Source of the DNA: Caldifarciminota bacterium UBA6260
Lineage (GTDB): Bacteria > Hydrothermota > 32-111
Length of the DNA: 28,703 bases
Direction of reading: 5' to 3'
Assembly (NCBI GenBank): GCA_002441125.1
Contig: DJVI01000031.1
Coordinates: 57,703 to 86,405 of the forward strand
This document shows, one piece after another, positions 1-8,500 of the stretch. The translations under genes were made by a program, and so were the position numbers. A model generated the notes under the pieces. The model worked only from the letters and a program-made list of their open reading frames with translations. It ran no database searches and was not told where the DNA came from. How positions within the stretch are numbered: position 1 is the first letter of the stretch; each line of letters starts with the position of its first letter.

Positions 1-471
1 TCTTTCGACCCGGATATGGGAGATGTTGTTTCAAAGAAAAAAGCATCTCTGATACTGATGCATATAAAAGGCACTCCAAAAGATATGCAGGTTAACCCAA
101 CTTATGATGATTTGCTTATTGAAATAGTGGATTATCTTGAGGATAGAATAAATAAAGCTTTAAATTGCGGAATAGATCCTTTAAAAATTTCTGTAGATCC
201 GGGAATAGGTTTCGGTAAGAGTGTTGAGGATAATTTTAAAATAGTTAACAATCTTGAAATTTTTTCAACATTGAAAAAACCTATAACTCTTGGGGTATCT
301 AACAAAAGTTTTATTGGAAAGGTTTTGAATAGGGAAAAGGATGAAAGAGTTTATGGAACTGTTGGAGCGAATATTTGTGGGTTTTTAAATGGAGCAAAAA
401 TTTTTAGAGTGCACAATGTTAGAGAAAATCATGATGCTTTAAAAATAGCATCGGAGGTTTTGTGTCACTAA
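1..471 (+). CDS. folP: Dihydropteroate synthase, 3' part (5' end outside window)
   Basis: Dihydropteroate synthase of folate synthesis joins 6-hydroxymethyl-dihydropterin diphosphate to p-aminobenzoate in the cytoplasm. The frame is open from base 1, so the ATG at 16 is internal; about 156 C-terminal residues of a roughly 270-residue family are present. Family landmarks run in order: LMHIKGTPKDMQ (diphosphate/pterin loop), DPGIGFGKSVEDN, the GVSNKSFIG strand and the terminal FRVHNVRE. One oddity is SNK where most family members have SRK, so the usual arginine before the conserved lysine is asparagine. The stop overlaps the GTG start of the diadenylate cyclase gene by 10 bases, a common folP-cdaA pairing. 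Identification is firm; catalytic competence cannot be judged without the N-terminal half. Confidence 0.95.
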   Translation, partial: SFDPDMGDVVSKKKASLILMHIKGTPKDMQVNPTYDDLLIEIVDYLEDRINKALNCGIDPLKISVDPGIGFGKSVEDNFKIVNNLEIFSTLKKPITLGVSNKSFIGKVLNREKDERVYGTVGANICGFLNGAKIFRVHNVRENHDALKIASEVLCH

Positions 472-1205
472 TAAATATTACTGTTTTAGATTTAATAGAT
501 ATAATTTTAGTTTCCGTAATAGTTTATCAGGCATTGAGATTTTTGAAAGGCACGAGGGCTGTCCAGATGTTTATCGGAATATTCCTGATTTTTCTTGTTA
601 CTTTCTTTTCCGATATACTTAATTTTAGAGGTTTAACATGGATTTTGAATGGTCTCAAATCTATCTGGATAATATTTTTTATAGTTGTTTTTCAACCTGA
701 AATAAGGAGAGTTTTAACTGTTCTTGGGAAATCAAAATTTGTCAGATATTTTATTAGAGAGGAAAGAAAGACTTACATAGATGAAATAGTGAAGAGTGTT
801 CAGAAACTAGTTGATAGGGGACTTGGTGGATTGATAGTTCTTGAGGGTGATGTTGGACTTAAGCATTTTTATGAAACCGGAACAGTTTTGAATTCATCAA
901 TAAATTCAGATCTTGTTGTTTCTATATTTTCCCCAAAATCACCACTACATGATGGTGCACTGATAATAAAGGATGAGAAGATTGTTGCAGCCTCAGCTAT
1001 CCTTCCACTATCGGAAAATCCAATTCAGGGAGTAACTCTTGGAACGAGGCATAGAGCTGCTTTGGGACTTTCTGAGGAGAGTGATGCTTTTATTATAGTT
1101 GTATCGGAAGAGAGAAGAATGATATCTATTGCTGAGAAAGGAGTTTTGAAGAGAGATGTCGATTCATCAACCCTTGAAAAAGAGATCTCAAGATTTTATC
1201 TTTAA
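462..1205 (+). CDS. cdaA: Membrane diadenylate cyclase (c-di-AMP synthase, CdaA/DacA type)
   Basis: Makes c-di-AMP from two ATP at the inner face of the membrane; in other bacteria this messenger controls potassium, osmotic and cell-wall homeostasis. The 247-residue protein has the CdaA layout: hydrophobic helices at about residues 8-24, 35-52 and 64-78, a short linker, then the DisA_N cyclase domain (about 95-235) with the catalytic DGA motif at 164-166 and the RHR motif at 196-198 (GTRHR). The start is GTG, chosen because CGGAGG lies 4 bases upstream and because the protein then begins just before the first helix. It overlaps folP by 10 bases and the following gene by 50 bases, so translation is probably coupled. 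The usual partner gene ybbR/cdaR is not next to it. Confidence 0.95.
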   Translation: MSLINITVLDLIDIILVSVIVYQALRFLKGTRAVQMFIGIFLIFLVTFFSDILNFRGLTWILNGLKSIWIIFFIVVFQPEIRRVLTVLGKSKFVRYFIREERKTYIDEIVKSVQKLVDRGLGGLIVLEGDVGLKHFYETGTVLNSSINSDLVVSIFSPKSPLHDGALIIKDEKIVAASAILPLSENPIQGVTLGTRHRAALGLSEESDAFIIVVSEERRMISIAEKGVLKRDVDSSTLEKEISRFYL

Positions 1206-2010
1206 AATTTTTCTGATCTCTTTTTTATCTATAAATGTTTTTTCTTTTGAAAAACAAGAAAATATAAATTACGATGATACTTTAACTATTTTCAACAATC
1301 AAACTTTTTCTGATGTTATGAAAGTAGCTCTTCCCTCAATGGTTGTTGGTGGGGTTATATTAGTTTCACTAAACAAAGATCTGAGATGGTATTTCGCTGA
1401 TAGATGGACAAGGTTCACAAGTCCAAACCATGCAGATCCATCTCAGGCAGTTGATTTTTACATAAAACCATGGTCAGAAGAGATATTACAGGAAACTCAG
1501 TGTGATAAAGGTGTTCACTATATATTCTCCTATCTACCTGTTGTTCCTCTGGCAACACTTTTCGATAGATCTTATAACGCTGTTGTAAGGGGGAAGATCC
1601 CAAGAAAAATTTCAAACTGGTCTGTAATACTTTCATCTTCAGTTATAATTGGTTTTGGTCTTCTTGAAGAGTATATGGATGGTCATCAGAGAGGAGAGGG
1701 TTTTGACCTTTTCGATCTTGCAGCAAACATTTCAGGTGTAACTGTTGGTGTTTTAAAGCATTATGGTTTTCTTGAAAATGTTACTTTTTACTGGTCTTTC
1801 AACAGAGAACTTTTTGAAAATTCAGAATATTATGAAAAATGGCCATGGTGGATATACATGGCTGGTTATGAGTTCTATATCAACATAAATATTTATCCAT
1901 ATATTGAAAAAAATCTTGTTAAAAAAGATAATATACTCTATAATCTTGTGGAAACTTTAGGTTATTTACCAGATTTCAAAACATTCTGGAAATTAAAGTA
2001 TGAAAGATAA
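1156..2010 (+). CDS. VanZ/DUF2279-like membrane protein, function unknown
   Basis: I do not recognise a characterised protein. The 284 residues begin with a basic stretch and a hydrophobic segment (about 13-31) that looks like a signal peptide or anchor, followed by hydrophobic segments near 55-70, 127-140 and 154-170. The centre carries spaced motifs seen in VanZ and DUF2279 (YfiM-like) proteins: DKGVHY at about 116-121, GLLEEYMDGHQRGEGFD, then DLAANISG. These suggest a small membrane domain but not a reaction. The start is uncertain: ATG 1156 has AAAGGAG 12 bases upstream and overlaps cdaA by 50 bases; an in-frame TTG at 1174 would give a cleaner signal peptide but has no visible ribosome site. 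The family assignment is tentative. Confidence 0.6.
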   Translation: MSIHQPLKKRSQDFIFKIFLISFLSINVFSFEKQENINYDDTLTIFNNQTFSDVMKVALPSMVVGGVILVSLNKDLRWYFADRWTRFTSPNHADPSQAVDFYIKPWSEEILQETQCDKGVHYIFSYLPVVPLATLFDRSYNAVVRGKIPRKISNWSVILSSSVIIGFGLLEEYMDGHQRGEGFDLFDLAANISGVTVGVLKHYGFLENVTFYWSFNRELFENSEYYEKWPWWIYMAGYEFYININIYPYIEKNLVKKDNILYNLVETLGYLPDFKTFWKLKYER

Positions 2011-2025
2011 AATATAGGAGGATAG

Positions 2026-4749
2026 ATGAAGAGAATAGATTATCTTCTTGGAGCTTTACTTTTCGTTTTGGTTTTTTCAGTTTATCTTTACACTGTTACT
2101 CCAACGTTACCTTTCTGGGATTGTGGTGAATTTATCTCCTGCTCTTACTCTTTGGGTGTTCCACATCCTCCGGGAACTCCTCTTATGATACTTCTTGGGA
2201 ATATGATAATAAGGATACTTTTCTTTGTAAAAGAGGTAGCTTTGAGGGTTAACCTCTTTTCTTCCATTTCGAGTGCTTTAGCGTCAGTTTTTCTTTTCTT
2301 CATAATTTTGAAAATTTTCAGAAGAGTTTCAACTTTTAAAGATGAGAAGTTTAACTATATTGCAGCCTTTTTCTCATCCCTTTTTGCCTCATTCATTTAC
2401 TCTTTCTGGCAATCAGCTGTTGAAGCTGAAGTTTACAACCCTGCTGTTTTGATGATACTTGTTTCAGTTTTCTTCTGCCTTGTATGGTGGGACAAGATAG
2501 ATGAGAAAAATGATGATAGGTATGTTATGCTTGTAATATATATAACTTTACTTTCAATAGGTATACACATGCTTTCACTTTTAGCTTTACCGGCTGCCAT
2601 CGTTTTCTTTATAGTTGTTGCTTGGAGAAAATATTATGACCTTTCAGTTTCATTGATCTCTTTTGGTATTTTATTCTCATTCCTATATCTTGCTGTTACA
2701 AAAGAGAATTTAATACTTCTCTTGGTAGGTTTGTTCCTTTCAATAGTTGCTGTTGTTATAATAGATTCTTTTAACTCTGATAGAAAGGTAAACTATAAAA
2801 AAGTTTTTTCATACTTGGGGATATACTCTTTATTAGTAATTATATCTGTGTCAACTTACGCTGTTTTGATAATAAGAGCGAAACAGAATCCATACATAAA
2901 TATCGCTGCACCTGTCACCATGCGTGAACTTTGGGATGTTTTTAATAGAAAACAGTATGGACCTATGAACCTTCTTCCAAGAAAAACTGATTATGGTATT
3001 GGAACTATTCCAGCTTACTTAGAGCAGATAAAAGTTTTTATAAAATACTACACTTGGCAATTTTCACCTATATACAGGCCTGAAGAGATCTTAAATCCAT
3101 CTATGGTTTTGAGAATCCTCTCATCACTTTTTGTCTCTATAACAACATTGATAGGATTTTTTGGTATATATGTTCATTATAAAAAAGAGAAAAAAACTTT
3201 TATACTTCTTGGAATAGTTTTACTTCTTCTATCCTTTGGGCTTATAACATATCTTAATCTTAAATACTCCCCATCGGATCCAAATCCTCTACATGTAGAA
3301 AAAGAGGTCAGAGAAAGGGATTATTTCTATGGACCATCATACTTCCTGTTCTTCTTTTTCTTCGCATTTGGAATAAGAGAGTTCTTTGAGAGGTTAAAAA
3401 ACCATAGAAAGAGTTTTAACTACTATTCAATCTCTTTGATAACACTTCTCGTTATACTCTCAATTTCTCCTATTTTTGCAAATATAAGATCTAACGCAAA
3501 CAGAAGGAATAACTGGATCGCTGATGAATACGCTAAAAATATGCTTGATACTCCAAAGGATTGTTCAGTTATGTTTACTAACGGTGATAACGATACATAT
3601 CCTTTATGGTTTGAGCAGGTTGTAAGGGATTATAGAACACTTGATAGAAAAAATAAAAAAGGTGTTATGGTTTGTAACCTTTCACTTTTGAATACACCTT
3701 GGTATATAAAACAGATGAAATCTTTTGGTGTTCCTATAAGTTTTTCGGATGATGAGATAGATAACCTTATGCCTGTCAGGTTGCCAAATGGAGAAGTCCT
3801 GTATGTTAGAGATCTCGCTATAAGAAATATGATATGTACAACATCTGGAATCAAATGCACAAGGGATATCCTTTACGCTACATCGGATGAGTTTAAAAGT
3901 AAGGTTTTGGATAACTATAGGGCTGATTCTATTGAAATTTATTTCTCCGTAACAGTCTCTGATGATGCAAAGGTCTCCTACAAAACCAACCTTGTTCTTG
4001 AAGGTTTAGCTTACAGAATTGTTTCAACAGATGAGGCAAAGAGATTCCCATACCTTATAGATGTTCAGACAACTAACAACAACATATACAATGTTTACAA
4101 ATACAGATACATTCTTGATGAGAGTATAATTAAAGATGATAACATAGACAGGATAATGACAAACTATGCTGCAGGATTTTTGCAACTTGGTATCTATTAT
4201 GCTCAGGTAGATTCACTCCAGAAATCTGTAGATTATCTTAGAGAGGGAAGAAAATTCTATGTTTATGATAGAAACGCTGTTACGCTTCAAATAACAAGGT
4301 TTCTGATGGATCTTGGCAAATATGATGAAGCTGAAAAAGAGATAATTTATGGTAAAAAGCTTGATAGAAAAGGTGAAAAAACCGAAATATTCGATTTTCT
4401 CCTTGGTCAGATATATACCAAGTTGAAAGATTATGATAAAGCGTTAGAAATATTTAACATGTATGTTAAAAAGGATCCTAAAAATGCTATGTTCCTTTCC
4501 GGGCTTTTAAAAGTTTACTATAAAAAAGGTGATAGTTTGAATTTTGAAAAGAATGTTCAGCTTTTGAAATCAGATGTTCAAACTCTTGGAAATGTTATAG
4601 GGTTTTTCTACATGGAGAAAGAGGAACCAGAGCTTTTAGGAAAATTGCTTGATATATGGGATCTTATAAAACCAAATGATGAACAGGTAGGACAGATAAG
4701 AAAAGAGATTAAGAGTTGGGGAAATCAGGTTATTCTTAAGGGAAAATGA
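2026..4749 (+). CDS. DUF2723 (TMEM260-like) polytopic glycosyltransferase with C-terminal TPRs
   Basis: The 907-residue protein has two parts. Residues 1 to about 500 hold many transmembrane helices and begin with the DUF2723 signature: TPTLPFWDCGEF at about 26-37, then a PHPPGTPL loop, with acidic residues expected in an external active site as in GT-C enzymes. After a soluble stretch, residues about 690-890 form TPR-like helical pairs (for example LGQIYTKLKDYDKALEIFN). The eukaryotic relative TMEM260 is a protein O-mannosyltransferase; a similar role in modifying exported proteins is inference here. The start follows an AGGAGG site 6 bases upstream, the strongest Shine-Dalgarno in this operon. 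The stop sits 1 base before nfo. Its place just ahead of sprA fits a role in envelope or surface proteins, but donor and acceptor are unknown. Confidence 0.8.
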   Translation: MKRIDYLLGALLFVLVFSVYLYTVTPTLPFWDCGEFISCSYSLGVPHPPGTPLMILLGNMIIRILFFVKEVALRVNLFSSISSALASVFLFFIILKIFRRVSTFKDEKFNYIAAFFSSLFASFIYSFWQSAVEAEVYNPAVLMILVSVFFCLVWWDKIDEKNDDRYVMLVIYITLLSIGIHMLSLLALPAAIVFFIVVAWRKYYDLSVSLISFGILFSFLYLAVTKENLILLLVGLFLSIVAVVIIDSFNSDRKVNYKKVFSYLGIYSLLVIISVSTYAVLIIRAKQNPYINIAAPVTMRELWDVFNRKQYGPMNLLPRKTDYGIGTIPAYLEQIKVFIKYYTWQFSPIYRPEEILNPSMVLRILSSLFVSITTLIGFFGIYVHYKKEKKTFILLGIVLLLLSFGLITYLNLKYSPSDPNPLHVEKEVRERDYFYGPSYFLFFFFFAFGIREFFERLKNHRKSFNYYSISLITLLVILSISPIFANIRSNANRRNNWIADEYAKNMLDTPKDCSVMFTNGDNDTYPLWFEQVVRDYRTLDRKNKKGVMVCNLSLLNTPWYIKQMKSFGVPISFSDDEIDNLMPVRLPNGEVLYVRDLAIRNMICTTSGIKCTRDILYATSDEFKSKVLDNYRADSIEIYFSVTVSDDAKVSYKTNLVLEGLAYRIVSTDEAKRFPYLIDVQTTNNNIYNVYKYRYILDESIIKDDNIDRIMTNYAAGFLQLGIYYAQVDSLQKSVDYLREGRKFYVYDRNAVTLQITRFLMDLGKYDEAEKEIIYGKKLDRKGEKTEIFDFLLGQIYTKLKDYDKALEIFNMYVKKDPKNAMFLSGLLKVYYKKGDSLNFEKNVQLLKSDVQTLGNVIGFFYMEKEEPELLGKLLDIWDLIKPNDEQVGQIRKEIKSWGNQVILKGK

Positions 4750-4750
4750 T

Positions 4751-5584
4751 ATGCCTTTTCTTGGAGCACATCTTTCCGTATCGGATGGATTTTTAAAGAT
4801 GTTTGAAACCGCCGACAGAATAAAATGTTCGGCGGTTCAAATATTCGCAAAAAATCAGAGGAGATGGGAGAGTAAATCTTTTGGAAATGTAGAAGTTGAT
4901 GATTTCAAAAAAGGTTTTAAAAGTTCAAAGGTAAAGTATGTTAACATACATGCTTCATACCTTTTAAACCTTGCAACAAATGATGAAGAGATATTCCAAA
5001 AGAGTATAAACAATCTTTCAGATGATTTAAAAAGGGCTGAGGAACTTAAAATAGAAGATGTTGTTTTCCATCCGGGCAACCACCTTGGAGTTGGAGAAGA
5101 TTTTGGAATAAAAAGGGTTGCTATGGCTTTAAATATCATATTTGAAAATGTTGGTTACGGGAATATCCTTCTTGAAACTACTGCAGGTCAGGGTAGTTCT
5201 ATAGGATACAGGTTTGAGCATTTAAGGGATATAATCGCTAAAGTTAAAAAAGAGGAAAGAGTTTTCGTTTGCTACGATACATGCCATACTTTTGAAGCTG
5301 GATACGATATAAGGGAAAAAGAGAGTTATGAAAAAACATTTGAAGATTTCGATAAGATAATAGGTTTAAAAAAGTTGAAACTCTTTCATCTTAACGATTC
5401 GAAGTTCGATATCGGTTTAAAAAAAGACAGACATGAGTTTATAGGAAAAGGTTTTTTGGGATTAAAACCTTTCGAGTTCATTTTAAAAGATAAAAGGTTT
5501 AAAAACCATCCTATGGTTCTCGAAGTTCCAGGTGATGTAAAAGATTATGAACATGATCTAAAAATTTTGTACTCTATGTTATGA
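4751..5584 (+). CDS. nfo: Endonuclease IV (AP endonuclease, deoxyribonuclease IV)
   Basis: Cuts DNA 5' to abasic sites and removes 3' blocking groups in base-excision repair. The 277-residue protein matches family length. All nine metal ligands known from E. coli Nfo can be placed with a shift of two or three residues: H67, H107, E142, D176, H179, H213, D226, H228 and E258, in the motifs NIHASY, FHPGNH, LLETTAG, YDTCHTFEAG, FHLND, DRHEFIG and LEVPG. The trinuclear zinc site therefore looks intact. The ATG start has AAGGGA upstream and lies one base after the preceding stop. The gene ends in ATGA, a 4-base overlap with the sprA-like gene, so the two are probably translated together although they are functionally unrelated. 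Confidence 0.97.
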   Translation: MPFLGAHLSVSDGFLKMFETADRIKCSAVQIFAKNQRRWESKSFGNVEVDDFKKGFKSSKVKYVNIHASYLLNLATNDEEIFQKSINNLSDDLKRAEELKIEDVVFHPGNHLGVGEDFGIKRVAMALNIIFENVGYGNILLETTAGQGSSIGYRFEHLRDIIAKVKKEERVFVCYDTCHTFEAGYDIREKESYEKTFEDFDKIIGLKKLKLFHLNDSKFDIGLKKDRHEFIGKGFLGLKPFEFILKDKRFKNHPMVLEVPGDVKDYEHDLKILYSML

Positions 5585-8500
5585 AAATTTTAAAAATATT
5601 TTTTCCGATTTTCTTTTTTATATTCTTATTTTCACAACAGGAAAACAATCTTGAAAATAAATTTTTACAATACAAAAAAGAATTCGATGGTTATAAACAG
5701 GTTGTAGAGTTCGATGAGGAAAAAGATCTTGTCATATTCAAAAGTTTCTATAAAGATAATTTTTTGTTCATTGATTCTATAAAAACCAAAGATCTTTACC
5801 TTTCCCAAAAAAATCAAAATATGATTAGGGAAATGCTTACCGCAAGTTTTAAACAATCTTTTAGCACTTCTTCATCGAGTGGGCTAATCGGGGATATAGA
5901 TATTCCTATAACTTTTGGAAAAATGAAGTCCTTTTTTGGAGAGGGTGGGAAACTTGTTGTTGAAGGATCTGAGAGGATAGATTACTCAGGTAGTAAAACC
6001 TTCGATCTAACTGCAATCGAGAAGGGGACATCGAACATCTCATGGATACCTGAATTCATGCTTAAACAGCAGTTAATAGTTAATGTTACTGGAAGTGTTG
6101 GAGACAGAATAAAAGTCAACCTTAAACATAACAGTGAAACAGAGAAAAAAAGTGATAACACCGTTGTCCTTGAATATAAAGGGCTTGATGATGATATACT
6201 ACAATCGGTTCAGGCTGGAGATATATCTCTCTCTTTGCCGGGTATAAAACTTATCGGAGGGACACCGCAACATAAAGGACTTTTTGGTTTGAAGGGGAGT
6301 GGACAACTTGGAGGTTTGAACTATACATTCGTTGCATCAAAAGAATCCGGAGAAAATGAGCAGAAACAGTTTGTTGGTAACACCAGAGTTGATTCTCTTA
6401 AAATATATGATATGGATTACCAGAAGAACAGGTTTTTCCTTTTGGGTCTTTCCCAGTCAGATTCTATAATACTTTTAAATGTTTATAAAGATGATGGTAT
6501 AGGAACTAATAACGATGAAGAGGGAGTTTTGCCAGCAAAGCTATATTTCAATCCTTCAACTTTGGATTCTTTGTTCTTCGTTGGTAATTTCTCACTTATG
6601 ATACCAGGAGAGGATAAAGATTATATATATTACAAAAATGGTCAGTTTATAGAATTTGTTACAACACTCGCCTCATCTGAAGTTATAGGGATATCTTATA
6701 TTGTAAAAAGGGCTGATGGGAGTATAGATACTGTTGGTAGTTTTGGCACTGTCGATACTTTAATTCTTAAAATAATTAAACAGAAGGATGATTATCCATT
6801 CTCTCCAACTTGGGAATATATGATGAAAAATGTTTATTCTTTCAGTTCAAAGAATATAATACCTTCGAGTTTTAAACTATCCATAAAAAAGGTTAACACT
6901 GGTTCAGGCGAAGATTACGAATTGCAGGGAAACACCACATACCTAAAATTACTTGGGCTTGATCAAAATGGCGACGGTAATGTTGATTTGAATTTTATAG
7001 ATTTTAATAGAGGATTTTTGATTTTTCCTTCATTGTATCCTTTCGATTCTGATAGCCTTATAGATAAAGATTCTATAATTTACTGGACTCTTGAGAGTGG
7101 GACTTCTGTTGGAAGAAAATATTATCTCGATATTAAATACAGTGGCAGCCAATCTGTTTATTCTTTAGGTACTTTCAACATAATCGAAGGATCTGAAGTT
7201 GTAAAAGTAAATGGAGTTACTTTAACTAAAGATAAAGATTATACAATAGATTACGAGTATGGAATCGTTAATTTTTTTACTGATGCAGTTAATTCACCTA
7301 ATGCTTTGATTACAATCGATTACCAGTATTCCCCATTCCTTTCTTTAACTTCAAAGAATCTTGTTGGTATGCATTTTGATTATCAACTCTCGGATAAACT
7401 TTTTGCAAATTCGAACTGGATTTATAACACTCTATCATACAATCTTGAAGATTATCCAAGGATTGGTGAGGAGCCTCAGGAGATACTCCTCGGAGAGGGT
7501 GATATAACATATGATGAAAAATTTTATTCTTTGAGTGATCTTGCAAACCTTCTTCCTTTTTACAATACAACTTCACCTTCAAAATTTTCAGTTGTTTCAA
7601 AGGTAGCTCTTTCTAAACCTGAAAACAACAGTGCCAAGAAAGCATCTATAGAAAATATGGAATCGGTTATAGTTTCAAACGATATATCAATAGATAGAAA
7701 AGCATGGGTTTTTGGTTCTCTTCCTTCAGGTTTTGATCCAAACGATCTTTCAGAAAAATATTATTGGTATAACGCTATTGAACTCAACGGAAATATCAAT
7801 TCACTATTACCTGATGTTGAAAAAACAAAGGATGTTTCAGTTCTAAAGATTTTTATGGACAACTCTCCATCCTCAACAAACACTTTTGTGACATTAAACC
7901 AGCTGGTTTCAAGAACTGGAATAGATTTAACCGATATGATGTTTTTAGAAGTTTGGGTAAAAGGTAACGAAGGGAATGTTGTTATTGAGGTTGGGAAGAA
8001 TATCCCCGAAGATATGACAAGAAGGAATAAAAATGGAACTCTCTTAGGTCCTGATGGTATACTGCAAACAGAGGATAAGAATAACGATGGAATTCTTGAT
8101 GTAAATGAGGACACTGGACTCGATGGAGTTTATGGAGAGGATTCTTTGAATATTTTTGGTGATGATGGAAACGATGACTATTATTACTCTCTTTCACAAC
8201 AGTATTATTACGAAAAGATAAATGGAACGGAGAACAACAACATGTTTGATAGTGAGGATCTTGATAGGGATGGTTCATTGAATACGAGAGAAGATTATTA
8301 CAGGTTCAGTATAAATTTAAGCTCCGATGAAAATCTTGTCTATAAAAACCCTTCATCAGGTTGGAAACTTTACAGGATACCATTGCAATCATCATCAGTT
8401 GTGAGAGTTGGAAATCCAGATTTAAAATATATAAAATACACAAGACTATACTGGTATGGAGTTTCAAAAGATGATACTCTATCAATATATCAGTTATCGA

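Noticed and set aside
1415..1636. Minus-strand open frame inside the VanZ-like gene
   Set aside because: It is antisense to a better coding frame with signal peptide and family motifs; it has no recognisable features of its own. The same holds for the other antisense frames inside uvrA, mutL, sprA and nfo.
1156..2010. PAP2-type phosphatase
   Set aside because: The DKGVHY and EEYMDGHQ segments do not form the PAP2 triad (K-R-P, SGH, S-R-H-D).
7761..8278. Two minus-strand frames opposite the calcium-loop region of the sprA-like gene
   Set aside because: Their length is explained by the repetitive Asp/Asn/Gly codons of the opposite strand; translations are low-complexity and lack any start signal.
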